In this document: positions 15,621 to 24,623 of the stretch, piece after piece | How the letters are laid out: every line of letters begins with the position of its first letter | Numbering within the stretch: the first letter of the stretch is position 1 | Source of the DNA: Acidimicrobiaceae bacterium | GTDB taxonomy: Bacteria > Actinomycetota > Acidimicrobiia > Acidimicrobiales > RAAP-2 | Direction of reading: 5' to 3' | Assembly (NCBI GenBank): GCA_027306585.1 | Contig: DAHUZJ010000090.1 | Location: 1 to 36,622, forward strand | Length of the DNA: 36,622 nucleotides | The notes under the pieces: model-generated | What the model was told of the DNA's origin: nothing | Database searches by the model: none | The model's input: the letters and a program-made list of their open reading frames with translations, nothing else | Position numbers and translations under genes: made by a program

Positions 15621-17686
15621 GGTGCGCCTCCCCGTTGGCGGTCGTCGTCGCGGGCACCCCCGCTCCCTCCCCACCATCGCCGGCGGCGGCGCGGCGGCGG
15701 GCCCATCGCCGGAGGCGGCACGACCTCGGCCGCGGCCTGCCGGGCCGCCCGTTCGGCCTCGGCCGCGTCGGCGACCCGCTGCGCCGCCGCCCGCTGCGCC
15801 GCCGCCCGTCGCTCGTCGGCGAGCTGCTCCGCCCGCCGGAGGCGGTCCACCCGCGCCAGCGCCTCGCCGGCCGACGCCATCTCCTCCAGCGTCCGCTCCG
15901 AGCGGTGCCGCCAGTTGCCGAAGGTCGTCCCGGGCCGGTTGTGCGGGCGCCGTTCCAGCCACAGGTCCTCGACGTCCACCATGACCAAGCGGGCCGGGCT
16001 GACCGCCAGCTGGTCGAGCGTCGGGCGCAGGGCGTCGGCGGCGCCGGCGCCCCACCAGGCGGCGAACCGCGGCAGGTCGTGGGTGGCGATGCTGGCGATG
16101 CTCATCTCCGGGGGGACCGGCGCCCGCTCGCCGGGGCCGTGGACCTCGAGCTCGAGCACCCAGGATCGCAGCATGCGGTCCTGGGTCATCGCCGCCCGGA
16201 CCTCCTCGGGCACCGTGCCGAGGTCCTCCCCGACCACGACGGTCGACGACTGCGCGGCCTCCAGGCACACGATGGCTCTGAGCTCGTCGTGGGGGTAGTC
16301 CACGTAGGCGCCCTCGGTGGCGTCGAGCCCGTCGGGCACCCAGTAGAGGCGTTGGAGGCTCATGACGTGGTCCAGCCGCAGGACGCTGGCGCGGCGCATG
16401 GCATGGCGCAGGCAGGCGATCAGGTACCCGTACTCGCTGGCCCGCTGAGCCGCCGGGTGCAGCGGGCGGAAGCCCCACCGCTGGCCCTGCGCGAAGAACG
16501 GGTCGGGCGGGGCCCCGCCCTGGACGCCGCCGGCGAACGCCGCCGCGTGGACGCAGGCGTCGAACCCGTCGGGGTGCACCCCGACGGGGAAGTCGAGGAG
16601 CAGCCGGTCACCGGCGGCGGCCAGTTGCTGGTCGGCTACCCACTGGGCGTACAGGTGGTAGCCGGTCGCCTGGTCGCGCTCCGTCGTGCCGGCCGGCACC
16701 TCCCGCTCGGCCCGGAAGAGGGCGTACGCCGCCACCTCGGGGTGGGTGCGGGCGAAGTCCTCGAGCTGGTCGCGCCGGGGGGAGGGCGTCGACCACAGGG
16801 CGGCGGCCATGGGCTCGAGTGCCTGGCGGACGAGCGCCCCGGTCGCCGCGTAGTCGACCAGGGTGGACCCCAGGGCACGGCTCGAGGCGGTGCCCAGGAC
16901 GTCGGGGGCCCCGGGCACCAGCTCGGCCTCGGGCACGGCCGTCGGGTCCACGTACAGCTCGTTCCAGGCCAGGCGGGTGGCCGGCAGGTACGGGCTCGGG
17001 TCCTCGGGGTCGAGCAGGGGGAAGAGCGGGAGGGTCCCCACGAACCCGGCCCCGAGGCCGGAGGCCCACGCCGACAGGTCGCCGAGCGCAGGGTAGGTGC
17101 CGATCCCCCAGTCCGGGCTGGGACGGATGGAGTGGACGGGCAGGAAGATCCCCCACGTGCGCTCGGGCTCGGGGCACCGGGGGGGCACGATGACGAGCGA
17201 GCTGGCGTCGAGGTCCGGCCCTTCCACCCGCAGGCGGTAGTAGCCGGGTGACAGCACCGACACCACCGAGGGGGCGATGCGGACCTCGTAGCGGTCCATC
17301 CCCTGACCCTCGAGGTTGCTGCCCCCGACCGGCCGATGGACGGCCGGCATCAGCCGGGTGCGGTGCAACGCGCTCTCGTCCTGGCGGTGGATGGTGAGCC
17401 AGCAGTCGCGGGGATGGACGTTGCGCGGCAACGACACCTCGATCACCTGGGGGACCATCGGCGGCGAGGCGATCACCGGCGCCAGGACCTCGAGGTGACG
17501 CCGAACCAGCTCCTCCCTCACGGCGTCGTCCGGGTCGTCCGCCGGGACGCCGAGGGCGCCCAGCACGGCGACCAGGGTGTCCCGGCCGGCCGTGCGGCGC
17601 TGGCCGGCGGCGTCGACGTACGCCGTCTGGACGCCGAACAGCTCGGCCAGCTCGGCCAGCGCGTCGTCGGGGGCGTTGGCAGGCAT
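15617..17686 (-). CDS. malQ: 4-alpha-glucanotransferase MalQ (amylomaltase)
   Basis: 689 residues from ATG 17686; GTG 17698, overlapping the treS-mak stop, is an alternative. It has the N-terminal extension usual in long bacterial and actinobacterial MalQ (residues 1-145), then the GH77 barrel: GIFLPVHSIRPSPDWGIGTY, nucleophile Asp in LRLDHVMSLQRLYWVP, acid Glu in VVVGEDLGTVPEEVR, and ASIATHDLPRFAAWW. It transfers maltodextrin segments and releases glucose, recycling short chains. The last 90 residues are an Ala/Arg-rich helix ending in Pro/Arg/Trp/Gly-rich sequence (PPPRRRRRWWGGSGG), an unusual extension that may be a binding tail or coiled coil. Confidence 0.93.
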   Translation of the reverse strand: MPANAPDDALAELAELFGVQTAYVDAAGQRRTAGRDTLVAVLGALGVPADDPDDAVREELVRRHLEVLAPVIASPPMVPQVIEVSLPRNVHPRDCWLTIHRQDESALHRTRLMPAVHRPVGGSNLEGQGMDRYEVRIAPSVVSVLSPGYYRLRVEGPDLDASSLVIVPPRCPEPERTWGIFLPVHSIRPSPDWGIGTYPALGDLSAWASGLGAGFVGTLPLFPLLDPEDPSPYLPATRLAWNELYVDPTAVPEAELVPGAPDVLGTASSRALGSTLVDYAATGALVRQALEPMAAALWSTPSPRRDQLEDFARTHPEVAAYALFRAEREVPAGTTERDQATGYHLYAQWVADQQLAAAGDRLLLDFPVGVHPDGFDACVHAAAFAGGVQGGAPPDPFFAQGQRWGFRPLHPAAQRASEYGYLIACLRHAMRRASVLRLDHVMSLQRLYWVPDGLDATEGAYVDYPHDELRAIVCLEAAQSSTVVVGEDLGTVPEEVRAAMTQDRMLRSWVLELEVHGPGERAPVPPEMSIASIATHDLPRFAAWWGAGAADALRPTLDQLAVSPARLVMVDVEDLWLERRPHNRPGTTFGNWRHRSERTLEEMASAGEALARVDRLRRAEQLADERRAAAQRAAAQRVADAAEAERAARQAAAEVVPPPAMGPPPRRRRRWWGGSGGARDDDRQRGGAP

Positions 17687-17691
17687 CGACG

Positions 17692-20600
17692 TCAACACGG
17701 ACCGTCCAGCACCTCGAGGATGCCGGCGGCGGGGATGTCCACCCACTCCGGCCGGGTGTTGGCCTCGTAGGCGAGCTCGTACACGGACTTCTCGAACAGG
17801 AAGAACTCGAGGAGAGCGGCCATGTCGCGCTCGTCGCGCGGGAGGAAGCCCGCCCCCTCGGCCGCCTCGCGGTAGGCCCGCAGGAAGGCCGCCGAGACCC
17901 ACCGGTACCAGAGCTGGAGCCAGGGCTCGAGCTCGCGGTGGCCCTGGGGACCGACGAGGTCCCGGTCGGCCTGCATGGCGACCGAGCGCGAGGCGTAGTG
18001 GAACGAGCGGACCATGCCCGCCAGGTCCAGGGCGGCCGGGCGCTTCAGGCGGCGCTGGGCGAGGGACCGCACGGGCTCCCCCTCGAAGTCGATGACCACG
18101 AGGTCCTTGCCGGTCCACAGCACCTGGCCCAGGTGGTAGTCGCCGTGGCACCGGATGCGCTCGACGTCGTTGGGGACCGTCGTGATCACCCGCAGGCGCT
18201 CGGCGATCTCGCGCTCCCGGCGCAGGACCTCCGCGACCAGCGGCGTCGCCTCCGCCATGGCCACCTGGCGGAAGGTGCGCCGAACCAGGCTCCGGGCGCC
18301 GTGGTAGAGCGACAGGCGCTCCACCGGGGTGAGCGGCTCGGGGGCCATCGCGGGGTCGGTCCGGTCCGACGCCAGGGCAAGGTGCAGCTCGGCCGTGCGC
18401 TGGCCGAGGAGCGACGCCCACTCGACGTAGGGCCCCAGGTGGTCGGGGGCCTGCTCGGGGGCCGAGAGGAGGCCGGGGGCCGGCAGGTCGCCGACGGCCT
18501 CGCCCACGTGGGCCAGCACCTCCTCGAGGCCACGGCCCAGGGCATCGACCACGTAGTGCCAGCCGTCCCCCTCGTTGCGGACGAACTCCTCCACCGAGGC
18601 CACCGTGATGCTCCCGCCGTTGCGGCCGGGGGCCCGGTACTCGAGGCTGCCCCCCGCCCGGGGGGCGTAGGGGAAGCGGGCGCGCTCGGAGAGGAACCGG
18701 CCGAGCTCGACGCCGGGGTTGATCCCCTCCTCGAGGCGGCGGATGTACTTGACGATGACGCGGTCGCCGACCGCCACCGAGCTGTTGGACTGCTCCGCCG
18801 TCAGCGGCTGGGGCTGCACGTCGGCGGGCACCGACTGGCGCAGGGCGCGGGTGGCGGCCGCCGGCGCGCCCCAGGCGCGCCCGCGCCGGCCGGGCGACGA
18901 CCGGCGCAGGGCGACCATGTCGAGCACGGCACGGGTGAGCTCGGGCTCCCACACGGCGTCGTAGAGGACGCCGTCCTCGGCGCCGGCCCGCAGGTCGGCG
19001 ATCACCGCCTCGGGGCGCCAGCGCCGAAAGGCCTCCCCGCGCTCGCCCGGCAGGTACGCCAGCGGCAGGAGGTACTCCTCGGGGTTGACGTGGTCGAGGT
19101 CGACCCGCAGCACCGCCAGGTAGGCGATCGGGTTCGACCGGTCCCCCACCGGCACGGCGTCGGCGACGGTGACCCCCGTCACCGATCTCGTCTTGGACGC
19201 GAACCACCGGCGTGCGGCCACGTAGTCGGGCAGGATCGCCTCCAGCTGGCGCGGATCGGCCAGGACCTGGTCCCACCGGCCGTCGACGGTGAGCGCGGCC
19301 GGCGGCCGGCGCCGAGTCGCCGGGCCTGGCTGGAGCGAGAACCAGTAGAAGCCGTGCGGTCCCAGGGTGACGAAGTACGAGAGGTCGCCGACGGCCGGGA
19401 ACGGCATGTTGCCGAAGAGCTCGACCGGGGTGGCCCCGCACACCTCCGAGAGGTCGAGCTCGGCGCACTGGACGAAGCGGGACAGGTTGACGACCACCAG
19501 CAGGACCTCGTCCTCGAAGCGGCGGATGAAGGCCAGCACCTTGCGGTTGTCGTGGCGCAGCAGCTCCAGCGTGCCCCGGCTGAAGGCCTTGTGGCGCTTG
19601 CGGAGGTGCACGAGCCGCCGCATGAACCACAGCAGCGAGCTCGGGTTCTGCTCGGCGGCTTCTACGTTGACCGCCTGGAAGTGGTGGACGGGGTCGATGA
19701 TGACCGGCAGGAACAGCTGCTGGGGGTTGGCGCGGGAGAAGCCGGCGTTGCGGTCGCTGTCCCACTGCATCGGGGTCCGCACGGCGTTGCGGTCGCCGAG
19801 GTAGATGTTGTCGCCCATCCCGATCTCGTCGCCGTAGTAGACGATGGGCGCGCCCGGCAGCGAGAAGAGGAGCCCGTTCATCATCTCGATCAGGTTCCGG
19901 TCGTTGCCGAGCAGGGGGGCCAGGCGGCGGCGGATGCCCACGTTCACCCTCGCCTGGGGGTCCTGGGCGTAGGCCTTGTACATGTAGTCCCGCTCCTCGT
20001 CGGTCACCATCTCGAGCGTCAGCTCGTCGTGGTTCCGCAGGAACAGGGCCCACTGGGACTCGGGTGGCGCCGGTGGCGTCTCGGCCAGGATGTCGACGAT
20101 GGGGAACCGGTCCTCCTGCCGGGCCGCCATGAACATCCGCGGCATCAGGGGGAAGTGGAACGCCATGTGGCACATGTCGCCGTTGCCCATGTAGGCCACG
20201 GCGTCCTCGGGCCACTGGTTGGCCTCGGCCAGGAGCATGCGGTCGTCGAACCGCTCGTCGACGTGGGCCCGAAGGCGGCGGAGGAGCTCGAACGTCTCGG
20301 GCAGGTTCTCGCACGAGGTCCCCTCGCGGGCGTACAGGTACGGCACGGCGTCGAGGCGCAGCCCGTCGACGCCGAAGGAGAGCCAGTAGTCGACCACGTC
20401 GAACATCGCCTGGCGGACGGCCGGGTTGTCGTAGTTGAGGCTCGGCTGGTGCGAGTAGAAGCGGTGGAAGTAGTACGCCCCGGCCACGGGGTCGAACGTC
20501 CAGTTGGACGTCTCGAAGTCCGAGAAGATGACCCGGGCCTCCTTGAACCGGTCGGGCGTGTCGCTCCACAGGTAGAAGTCCCGGTAGGTGCTGCCCGGGC

Positions 20601-21111
20601 GCGACCGGCGTGCCCGCTGGAACCACGGGTGCTGGTCGGAGGTGTGCGCCAGGACGAGCTCGGTGACGACCTTGAGCCCCCGGCGGTGCGCCTCCCGCAG
20701 GAAGGCACGGAAGTCCCGCAGCGTGCCGTACGAGGGATGGATGTCGCGGTAGTCCGAGATGTCGTACCCGTCGTCGCGGAGTGGCGACGGGTAGAACGGC
20801 AGCAGCCACAGCGCGGTGACACCTAGCTCCTGCAGGTAGTCGAGCTTCTGCACGAGGCCCTTGAAGTCGCCCACCCCGTCGCCGTCGTTGTCTTTGAACG
20901 CCCGGACGTGCAGCTCGTAGAAGACGGCGTCCTGGTACCAGTGCGCGGCCTCCCCCGCCGGCGCCACCCGCGCCATCTGGAGCGACCGTGTGGCGGTGGT
21001 GGGGCCGGTGGCGCCGGCGGGGCGGGTGGCGTCGGCGGGACGGCCGACGTCGCCGGGGCGGGTGGCGTCGGCGGGACCGTCGGTCGGGCCCACGGGTGTC
21101 GTCGTGGTCAC
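17692..21111 (-). CDS. treS: Trehalose synthase fused to maltokinase (TreS-Mak)
   Basis: 1139 residues. Residues about 50-600 are a GH13 trehalose synthase: WYQDAVFYELHVRAFKDNDG, nucleophile Asp in VDGLRLDAVPYLYAREG, acid Glu in MLLAEANQWPEDAVAYMG, FLRNHDELTLEMVTDEERDY. From about 640 on is the maltokinase (Pep2) with its own N-terminal cap (ILPDYVAARRWFASKTR) and kinase-like motifs RIRCHGDYHLGQVLW and LVVIDFEGEP. The fusion makes maltose from trehalose and phosphorylates it to maltose 1-phosphate for GlgE. GTG 21111 overlaps the glgE stop (GTGA) with GAGGTGG just upstream. Residues 2-45 are a low-complexity Pro/Ala/Thr repeat. Confidence 0.95.
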   Translation of the reverse strand: MTTTTPVGPTDGPADATRPGDVGRPADATRPAGATGPTTATRSLQMARVAPAGEAAHWYQDAVFYELHVRAFKDNDGDGVGDFKGLVQKLDYLQELGVTALWLLPFYPSPLRDDGYDISDYRDIHPSYGTLRDFRAFLREAHRRGLKVVTELVLAHTSDQHPWFQRARRSRPGSTYRDFYLWSDTPDRFKEARVIFSDFETSNWTFDPVAGAYYFHRFYSHQPSLNYDNPAVRQAMFDVVDYWLSFGVDGLRLDAVPYLYAREGTSCENLPETFELLRRLRAHVDERFDDRMLLAEANQWPEDAVAYMGNGDMCHMAFHFPLMPRMFMAARQEDRFPIVDILAETPPAPPESQWALFLRNHDELTLEMVTDEERDYMYKAYAQDPQARVNVGIRRRLAPLLGNDRNLIEMMNGLLFSLPGAPIVYYGDEIGMGDNIYLGDRNAVRTPMQWDSDRNAGFSRANPQQLFLPVIIDPVHHFQAVNVEAAEQNPSSLLWFMRRLVHLRKRHKAFSRGTLELLRHDNRKVLAFIRRFEDEVLLVVVNLSRFVQCAELDLSEVCGATPVELFGNMPFPAVGDLSYFVTLGPHGFYWFSLQPGPATRRRPPAALTVDGRWDQVLADPRQLEAILPDYVAARRWFASKTRSVTGVTVADAVPVGDRSNPIAYLAVLRVDLDHVNPEEYLLPLAYLPGERGEAFRRWRPEAVIADLRAGAEDGVLYDAVWEPELTRAVLDMVALRRSSPGRRGRAWGAPAAATRALRQSVPADVQPQPLTAEQSNSSVAVGDRVIVKYIRRLEEGINPGVELGRFLSERARFPYAPRAGGSLEYRAPGRNGGSITVASVEEFVRNEGDGWHYVVDALGRGLEEVLAHVGEAVGDLPAPGLLSAPEQAPDHLGPYVEWASLLGQRTAELHLALASDRTDPAMAPEPLTPVERLSLYHGARSLVRRTFRQVAMAEATPLVAEVLRREREIAERLRVITTVPNDVERIRCHGDYHLGQVLWTGKDLVVIDFEGEPVRSLAQRRLKRPAALDLAGMVRSFHYASRSVAMQADRDLVGPQGHRELEPWLQLWYRWVSAAFLRAYREAAEGAGFLPRDERDMAALLEFFLFEKSVYELAYEANTRPEWVDIPAAGILEVLDGPC
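21018..21080. repeat. Direct repeat in the 5' end of treS-mak
   Basis: GGCGGGTGGCGTCGGCGGGA occurs twice about 40 bp apart, encoding the repeated RPADATRPA-type peptide in the TreS N-terminal tail. It is a likely site of slippage-driven length variation in a non-catalytic region. Confidence 0.55.
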
Positions 21112-23234
21112 GGCGCCACCTCTTGGGTGCCACCGATGGCACCGTTGCCAGGGGGCTCGCCGGCGGCGGCGGCGGCGGCGGTGGCGGTGGCGGCGGTGGC
21201 GGCGGTGGCGGCGGTGGGCGGCGGGCCCGGCACCGTCACGTGGAAGACGTGCGCCGGCACCGCCTGGGGGTCGAGGATGACGAAATTGCGCTCGCCGGCC
21301 CACCGGTAGCGGGCACCCGTGAGGAGGTCGTGGACGTCGATCCCGTCGCCGGCGTCGAGCTCCACCCACCCCGACTGCCGGTGGAACGGGTCGAGGTTGA
21401 CCACCACGAGGACCCGGTCGTCGCCCGACGTCTTCGAGTAGGCGACGAGCTGGTCGTTGTCCACCCGATGGAAGACCAGCGTGTCGTTGCGCTGGAGGGC
21501 CGGGTGCTGCCGGCGGATCTCGTTCACTCGGCCGACGAGCGGCGCCAGGCTGTCGGGCCGGTCGAGGTCCCAGTGGCGGACGGCGTACTTCTCCGACCCG
21601 GCGTACTCCTCGGAGCCCGGGATGCGGGCCACGTGCTCCTGCAGCTCGAACGCCGGGCCGTAGATGCCGTAGCTGGCCGACAGCGTGGCGGCCAAGACGA
21701 GCCGCTCGACGAAGGCACCCGTGCCCCCGGTCTGCAGGGTCTCGGTGAGGATGTCGGGGGTGTTCGGCCAGAAGTTGGGCCGGAAGAACTCAGCTGCCTC
21801 CGCCAGGTCGGCCATGTAGGTCTCCAGCTCCCACTTCGTCGTGCGCCATGCGAAGTACGTGTACGACTGGGAGAACCCCACCTTGGCAAGCCGGTTCATG
21901 ACCTTCGGGCGGGTGAAGGCCTCCGAGAGGAAGAGCACCTCGGGATGGTCCGCCTTCACCGACGAGATGAGCCACTCCCAGAAGGCGAACGGCTTCGTAT
22001 GGGGATTGTCGACACGGAAGACCCGGACCCCGTGCCCGACCCAGAACCGCACCACCCGCAGGAGCTCCTGCCACAGCTGCCACCACGCCTCGGTCTCGAA
22101 GTCGAGGGGGAAGATGTCCTCGTAGCGCTTCGGGGGGTTCTCGGCGTAGCGGATGGACCCGTCGGGACGGTGGCGGAACCACTCGGGGTGCTCGCTCACC
22201 CACGGATGGTCCGGGGAGCACTGGAACGCGAGGTCGATCGCCACCGCGATGTTGCGCTCGGCCGCGGCAGCCACGAGGGCGTGGAAGTCCTCGAGGGTGC
22301 CGAGCGCCGGGTCCACTGCGGTGTGACCTCCGGCGTGCGAGCCGATGGCCCACGGGCTGCCGGGATCGTCCGGCCGGGCCACGGTGGCCCCGTCGGCCCC
22401 CTTGCGGCCGGTCGTACCGATGGGATGGACCGGCGGCAGGTACAGGACGTCGACGGCCAGCCGCTCGAGGTAGCCGAGGCGGTCGACCACGTCGGCCAGG
22501 GTCCCGGCCCGTCCGGGGCCGGGTGCGGCCGAGCGGGGGAACAACTCGTACCAGCTGCCGAAGCGGGCAAGGGCGGGCTCCACCACGAGCGGGCACGGAA
22601 CGGAGCTGACCGAGGTCCCGGGGGCGCGGTAGCGACGCACCAGGCGCGCGAGCTCCTCGCTGCGCACCACCCCACCGACGGTGCCGTCGTGCTCGTACTC
22701 GAGGTCGGCGGCAGCAGCGGCGCCGGCACCGCCGAGGCCGTCCAGGCGATCGTCGAGCGACCGGGCGGCGGCCAGGCAGGCTGCAGCCGCCTCGAGGACC
22801 CGGCGGTCACCGCCCCGGGCCCGCTCGGCGGCGTCGGCCACGAGGCCGGCACCCACGATCAGCTCCGTCGGTGCCTCTGTCGCCGGGCGCGCCCACAGGT
22901 CCCGCCGCCAGGTGGCGAACCGGTCGACATCCGCCCGCACCACGAACCGGCAGCGCCCGACGCGGTCCGCCAGGAAGGTCCCGCGCCAGCGGTCGTTGAC
23001 CAGCTGCTCCATGCGCACGGTGGTCCACGTGCTCTCCCCGTCTCGCTGGTAGCGCAGCTCGCACAGGAGCAGGTCGTGACCGTCGGCGAAGGCGTCGGCC
23101 TCCACGGTGACGGCATCGCCCACCGCCGCCTTGGCCGGGAACCGGCCGCACTCGACCATCGGGCGGATGTTCTCGATCACCGGCCGGGGGGGTGCCCCGG
23201 AGGTTCGGTGTGCCGGCGCGCGCGTCGTCGCCAT
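21108..23234 (-). CDS. glgE: Alpha-1,4-glucan:maltose-1-phosphate maltosyltransferase GlgE
   Basis: 708 residues, close to family length. The N-terminal beta domain starts VIENIRPMVECGRFPAKAAV; the GH13_3 barrel has YLPPVHPIGTTGRKG, nucleophile Asp in FRVDNPHTKPFAFWEWL, acid Glu in VLFLSEAFTRPKVM, and SQSYTYFAWRTTKWEL. GlgE adds maltose from maltose 1-phosphate to growing alpha-1,4-glucan. ATG 23234 has GAGGAGGG 10 nt upstream. It is the first gene of the operon and directly feeds on the product of treS-mak. The C-terminus after the beta domain is a 30-residue Ala/Thr tract encoded by a trinucleotide-rich repeat. Confidence 0.96.
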   Translation of the reverse strand: MATTRAPAHRTSGAPPRPVIENIRPMVECGRFPAKAAVGDAVTVEADAFADGHDLLLCELRYQRDGESTWTTVRMEQLVNDRWRGTFLADRVGRCRFVVRADVDRFATWRRDLWARPATEAPTELIVGAGLVADAAERARGGDRRVLEAAAACLAAARSLDDRLDGLGGAGAAAAADLEYEHDGTVGGVVRSEELARLVRRYRAPGTSVSSVPCPLVVEPALARFGSWYELFPRSAAPGPGRAGTLADVVDRLGYLERLAVDVLYLPPVHPIGTTGRKGADGATVARPDDPGSPWAIGSHAGGHTAVDPALGTLEDFHALVAAAAERNIAVAIDLAFQCSPDHPWVSEHPEWFRHRPDGSIRYAENPPKRYEDIFPLDFETEAWWQLWQELLRVVRFWVGHGVRVFRVDNPHTKPFAFWEWLISSVKADHPEVLFLSEAFTRPKVMNRLAKVGFSQSYTYFAWRTTKWELETYMADLAEAAEFFRPNFWPNTPDILTETLQTGGTGAFVERLVLAATLSASYGIYGPAFELQEHVARIPGSEEYAGSEKYAVRHWDLDRPDSLAPLVGRVNEIRRQHPALQRNDTLVFHRVDNDQLVAYSKTSGDDRVLVVVNLDPFHRQSGWVELDAGDGIDVHDLLTGARYRWAGERNFVILDPQAVPAHVFHVTVPGPPPTAATAATAATATAAAAAAGEPPGNGAIGGTQEVAP
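21159..21222. repeat. GGC/GGT trinucleotide repeat in the 3' end of glgE
   Basis: About 60 bases are made almost only of CGG and TGG/GGC units and encode the Ala/Thr tail (TAATAATAATATAAAAAA) of GlgE. Units are multiples of three, so expansion would lengthen the tail without breaking the frame. Confidence 0.7.
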
Positions 23235-23569
23235 TGCGCGGTGTCCCTCCTCGGTGACGGCCTTCACCCCGTTGCGTCTCCGCCGACACGGGGCACCACT
23301 GCACCTTGCCACGTCCCGGCCCCTGCCACCACGCGTTGGGCGTCGCCCCAGCACACCGGCCCGAGGACGGGGTGGGCAAGTGGTCGGGGGTGCGGCGAGC
23401 GGCCCGGCCGCGAGACCGGCCCCGGCTTCACGCCGCGGGGCGGTACACCGCCGCCGCGTGCCGAGACCGTCGGAGCCGTGCCACGGGGAACGTTATGCCC
23501 GGTCGTGGCATCGACGATGCCCGGCACCTCGGGCTGCAGCGCACCGGGGGGCCCGGGTTCGCCGGCCCG
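23235..23569. other. Gene-free region upstream of glgE
   Basis: About 335 bases without a credible gene. It should hold the promoter of the glycogen operon. I see no clear -35/-10 pair; the only AT-rich island on the minus strand is CATAACG near 23490. A perfect short palindrome lies at 23507-23521. The rest is plain GC-rich sequence. Confidence 0.4.
23507..23521. repeat. 15-bp palindrome upstream of the glycogen operon
   Basis: GGCATCG-A-CGATGCC is a perfect dyad, 49 nt past the oxidoreductase stop and 272 nt before glgE on the minus strand. As RNA it would form a 6-bp stem with a 3-nt loop and no T-run, so a weak terminator or a repressor site are both possible. Confidence 0.4.
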
Positions 23570-24514
23570 TCAGGCCTGCAGGTCGAGGAGCAGCTTCCCC
23601 TGCACCTGGCGACCGGCCAGCCGGTCGAAGGCGTCGTTGACCTCGGCGAGCGGCAGGACCCGGTCCACCGTCACCTGGAGCCGTCCGTCGGCAACGGCGC
23701 GCAGCGCCCCGGCGATGCCGCGGGCCATGGCGTCGGCGGGCTCGATGAGCCCTCCGTAGCCGAGAACGGTCAGGCCCTTGCGGTACACCTGCTGCAGGGG
23801 GACGGTCCCCGTCGGGCCGGCCGAGGTGCCGAAGAGCACGAGGCGGCCGCGGGGCTCCAGGGCCTCGATGGCGGCACCCGTGAAGCCACCCCCGAGGGCG
23901 TCGAACACCACCGTCGGGGCGAGCTCGACGAGCGCTCTGGCCAGGGCGTCCTCGTCGGCCACCACGACGTGGTCGGCCCCGTGGGCACGTAGCCAGGCGG
24001 CCTTCTCGCCGTTGCCCGTCTGGCCCCACACCGTGGCGCCGAGGGCGTGGACGAGGGACACGATCATGCTGCCGACCCCGCCGCTCGCCCCGAGGACCAG
24101 GACCCGGTCGCCTGCCTCCACCCGGCCGAGATCGGTCACCGTCCGCCAGGCGGTGACCCCGGCGACACCCATGGCCGCGGCGGCGAGCGGCTCGACGCCT
24201 CCCGGCACGTCGACCGTGGCGGCCCCCGGCACCACCGCCGTCCGGGACCACACGCCGGGCCGGCGGCTGCCCACGCCGTGACCGTGGACGACGACCCACC
24301 GACCGTCGATCTTGCCCACCCCCTCGGACCCGAGGGTTCGAGGCAGCGGCAGCTCGGGGGCCACGCGCCCCAGAGCGTGGTAGCGGTCGATCGGGTTCAC
24401 CCCGCCATAGGCCATCTCGACCACGAGGTCGCCCTCGCCCGGGCTCGCCAGGTCGACGTCCTCGACCACGATCGGCTGACCGTGGGCCACCAGCCGCGCT
24501 GCCGACGTCCGCAT
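23570..24514 (-). CDS. Medium-chain reductase, quinone oxidoreductase-like
   Basis: 314 residues of the MDR/zeta-crystallin type. A GroES-like N-terminal domain (VVEMAYGGVNPIDRYHALGR; LPRTLGSEGVGKIDGRWVVV) is followed by a Rossmann domain with the dinucleotide loop VLVLGASGGVGSMIVSLVHA, then TVFDALGGGFTGAAIEAL and a closing VLPLAEVNDAFDRLAGRQVQ. The zinc-binding Cys residues of alcohol dehydrogenases are not visible, which fits NADPH quinone/enone reductases. The physiological substrate is unknown. ATG 24514 has AGGAGGAGACGGAGGG directly upstream, so the 37-codon longer frame is unlikely. Nothing links it functionally to its neighbours. Confidence 0.85.
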   Translation of the reverse strand: MRTSAARLVAHGQPIVVEDVDLASPGEGDLVVEMAYGGVNPIDRYHALGRVAPELPLPRTLGSEGVGKIDGRWVVVHGHGVGSRRPGVWSRTAVVPGAATVDVPGGVEPLAAAAMGVAGVTAWRTVTDLGRVEAGDRVLVLGASGGVGSMIVSLVHALGATVWGQTGNGEKAAWLRAHGADHVVVADEDALARALVELAPTVVFDALGGGFTGAAIEALEPRGRLVLFGTSAGPTGTVPLQQVYRKGLTVLGYGGLIEPADAMARGIAGALRAVADGRLQVTVDRVLPLAEVNDAFDRLAGRQVQGKLLLDLQA

Positions 24515-24611
24515 CCCTCCGTCTCCTCCTGACTCACCCGTCGCCGCGTGCTCCGCCGGCACCCTATCGCCGCCGTCGGTGGCACCCGGGGGGACGCGCC
24601 GACGCGGTTGG

Positions 24612-24617
24612 TAGCTT
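24612..24617 (+). promoter_or_regulatory. -10-like TAGCTT, possible leaderless promoter
   Basis: TAGCTT fits the actinobacterial TANNNT -10 pattern and ends 6 nt before ATG 24624, the spacing expected if transcription starts at the A of the start codon. No Shine-Dalgarno sequence is visible between them. Confidence 0.4.
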
Positions 24618-24623
24618 GGGTTC

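Noticed and set aside
11637-16298. A 1553-codon open frame on the plus strand opposite glgX, glgB and malQ
   Set aside because: It lies antisense to three clear enzymes, has Arg/Val/Gly/His-rich low-complexity composition and no domain; long antisense frames are expected in DNA this GC-rich.
20988-23759. A 923-codon plus-strand frame opposite treS-mak and glgE
   Set aside because: It is the complement of coding sequence with all catalytic motifs on the minus strand, and has no recognisable fold.
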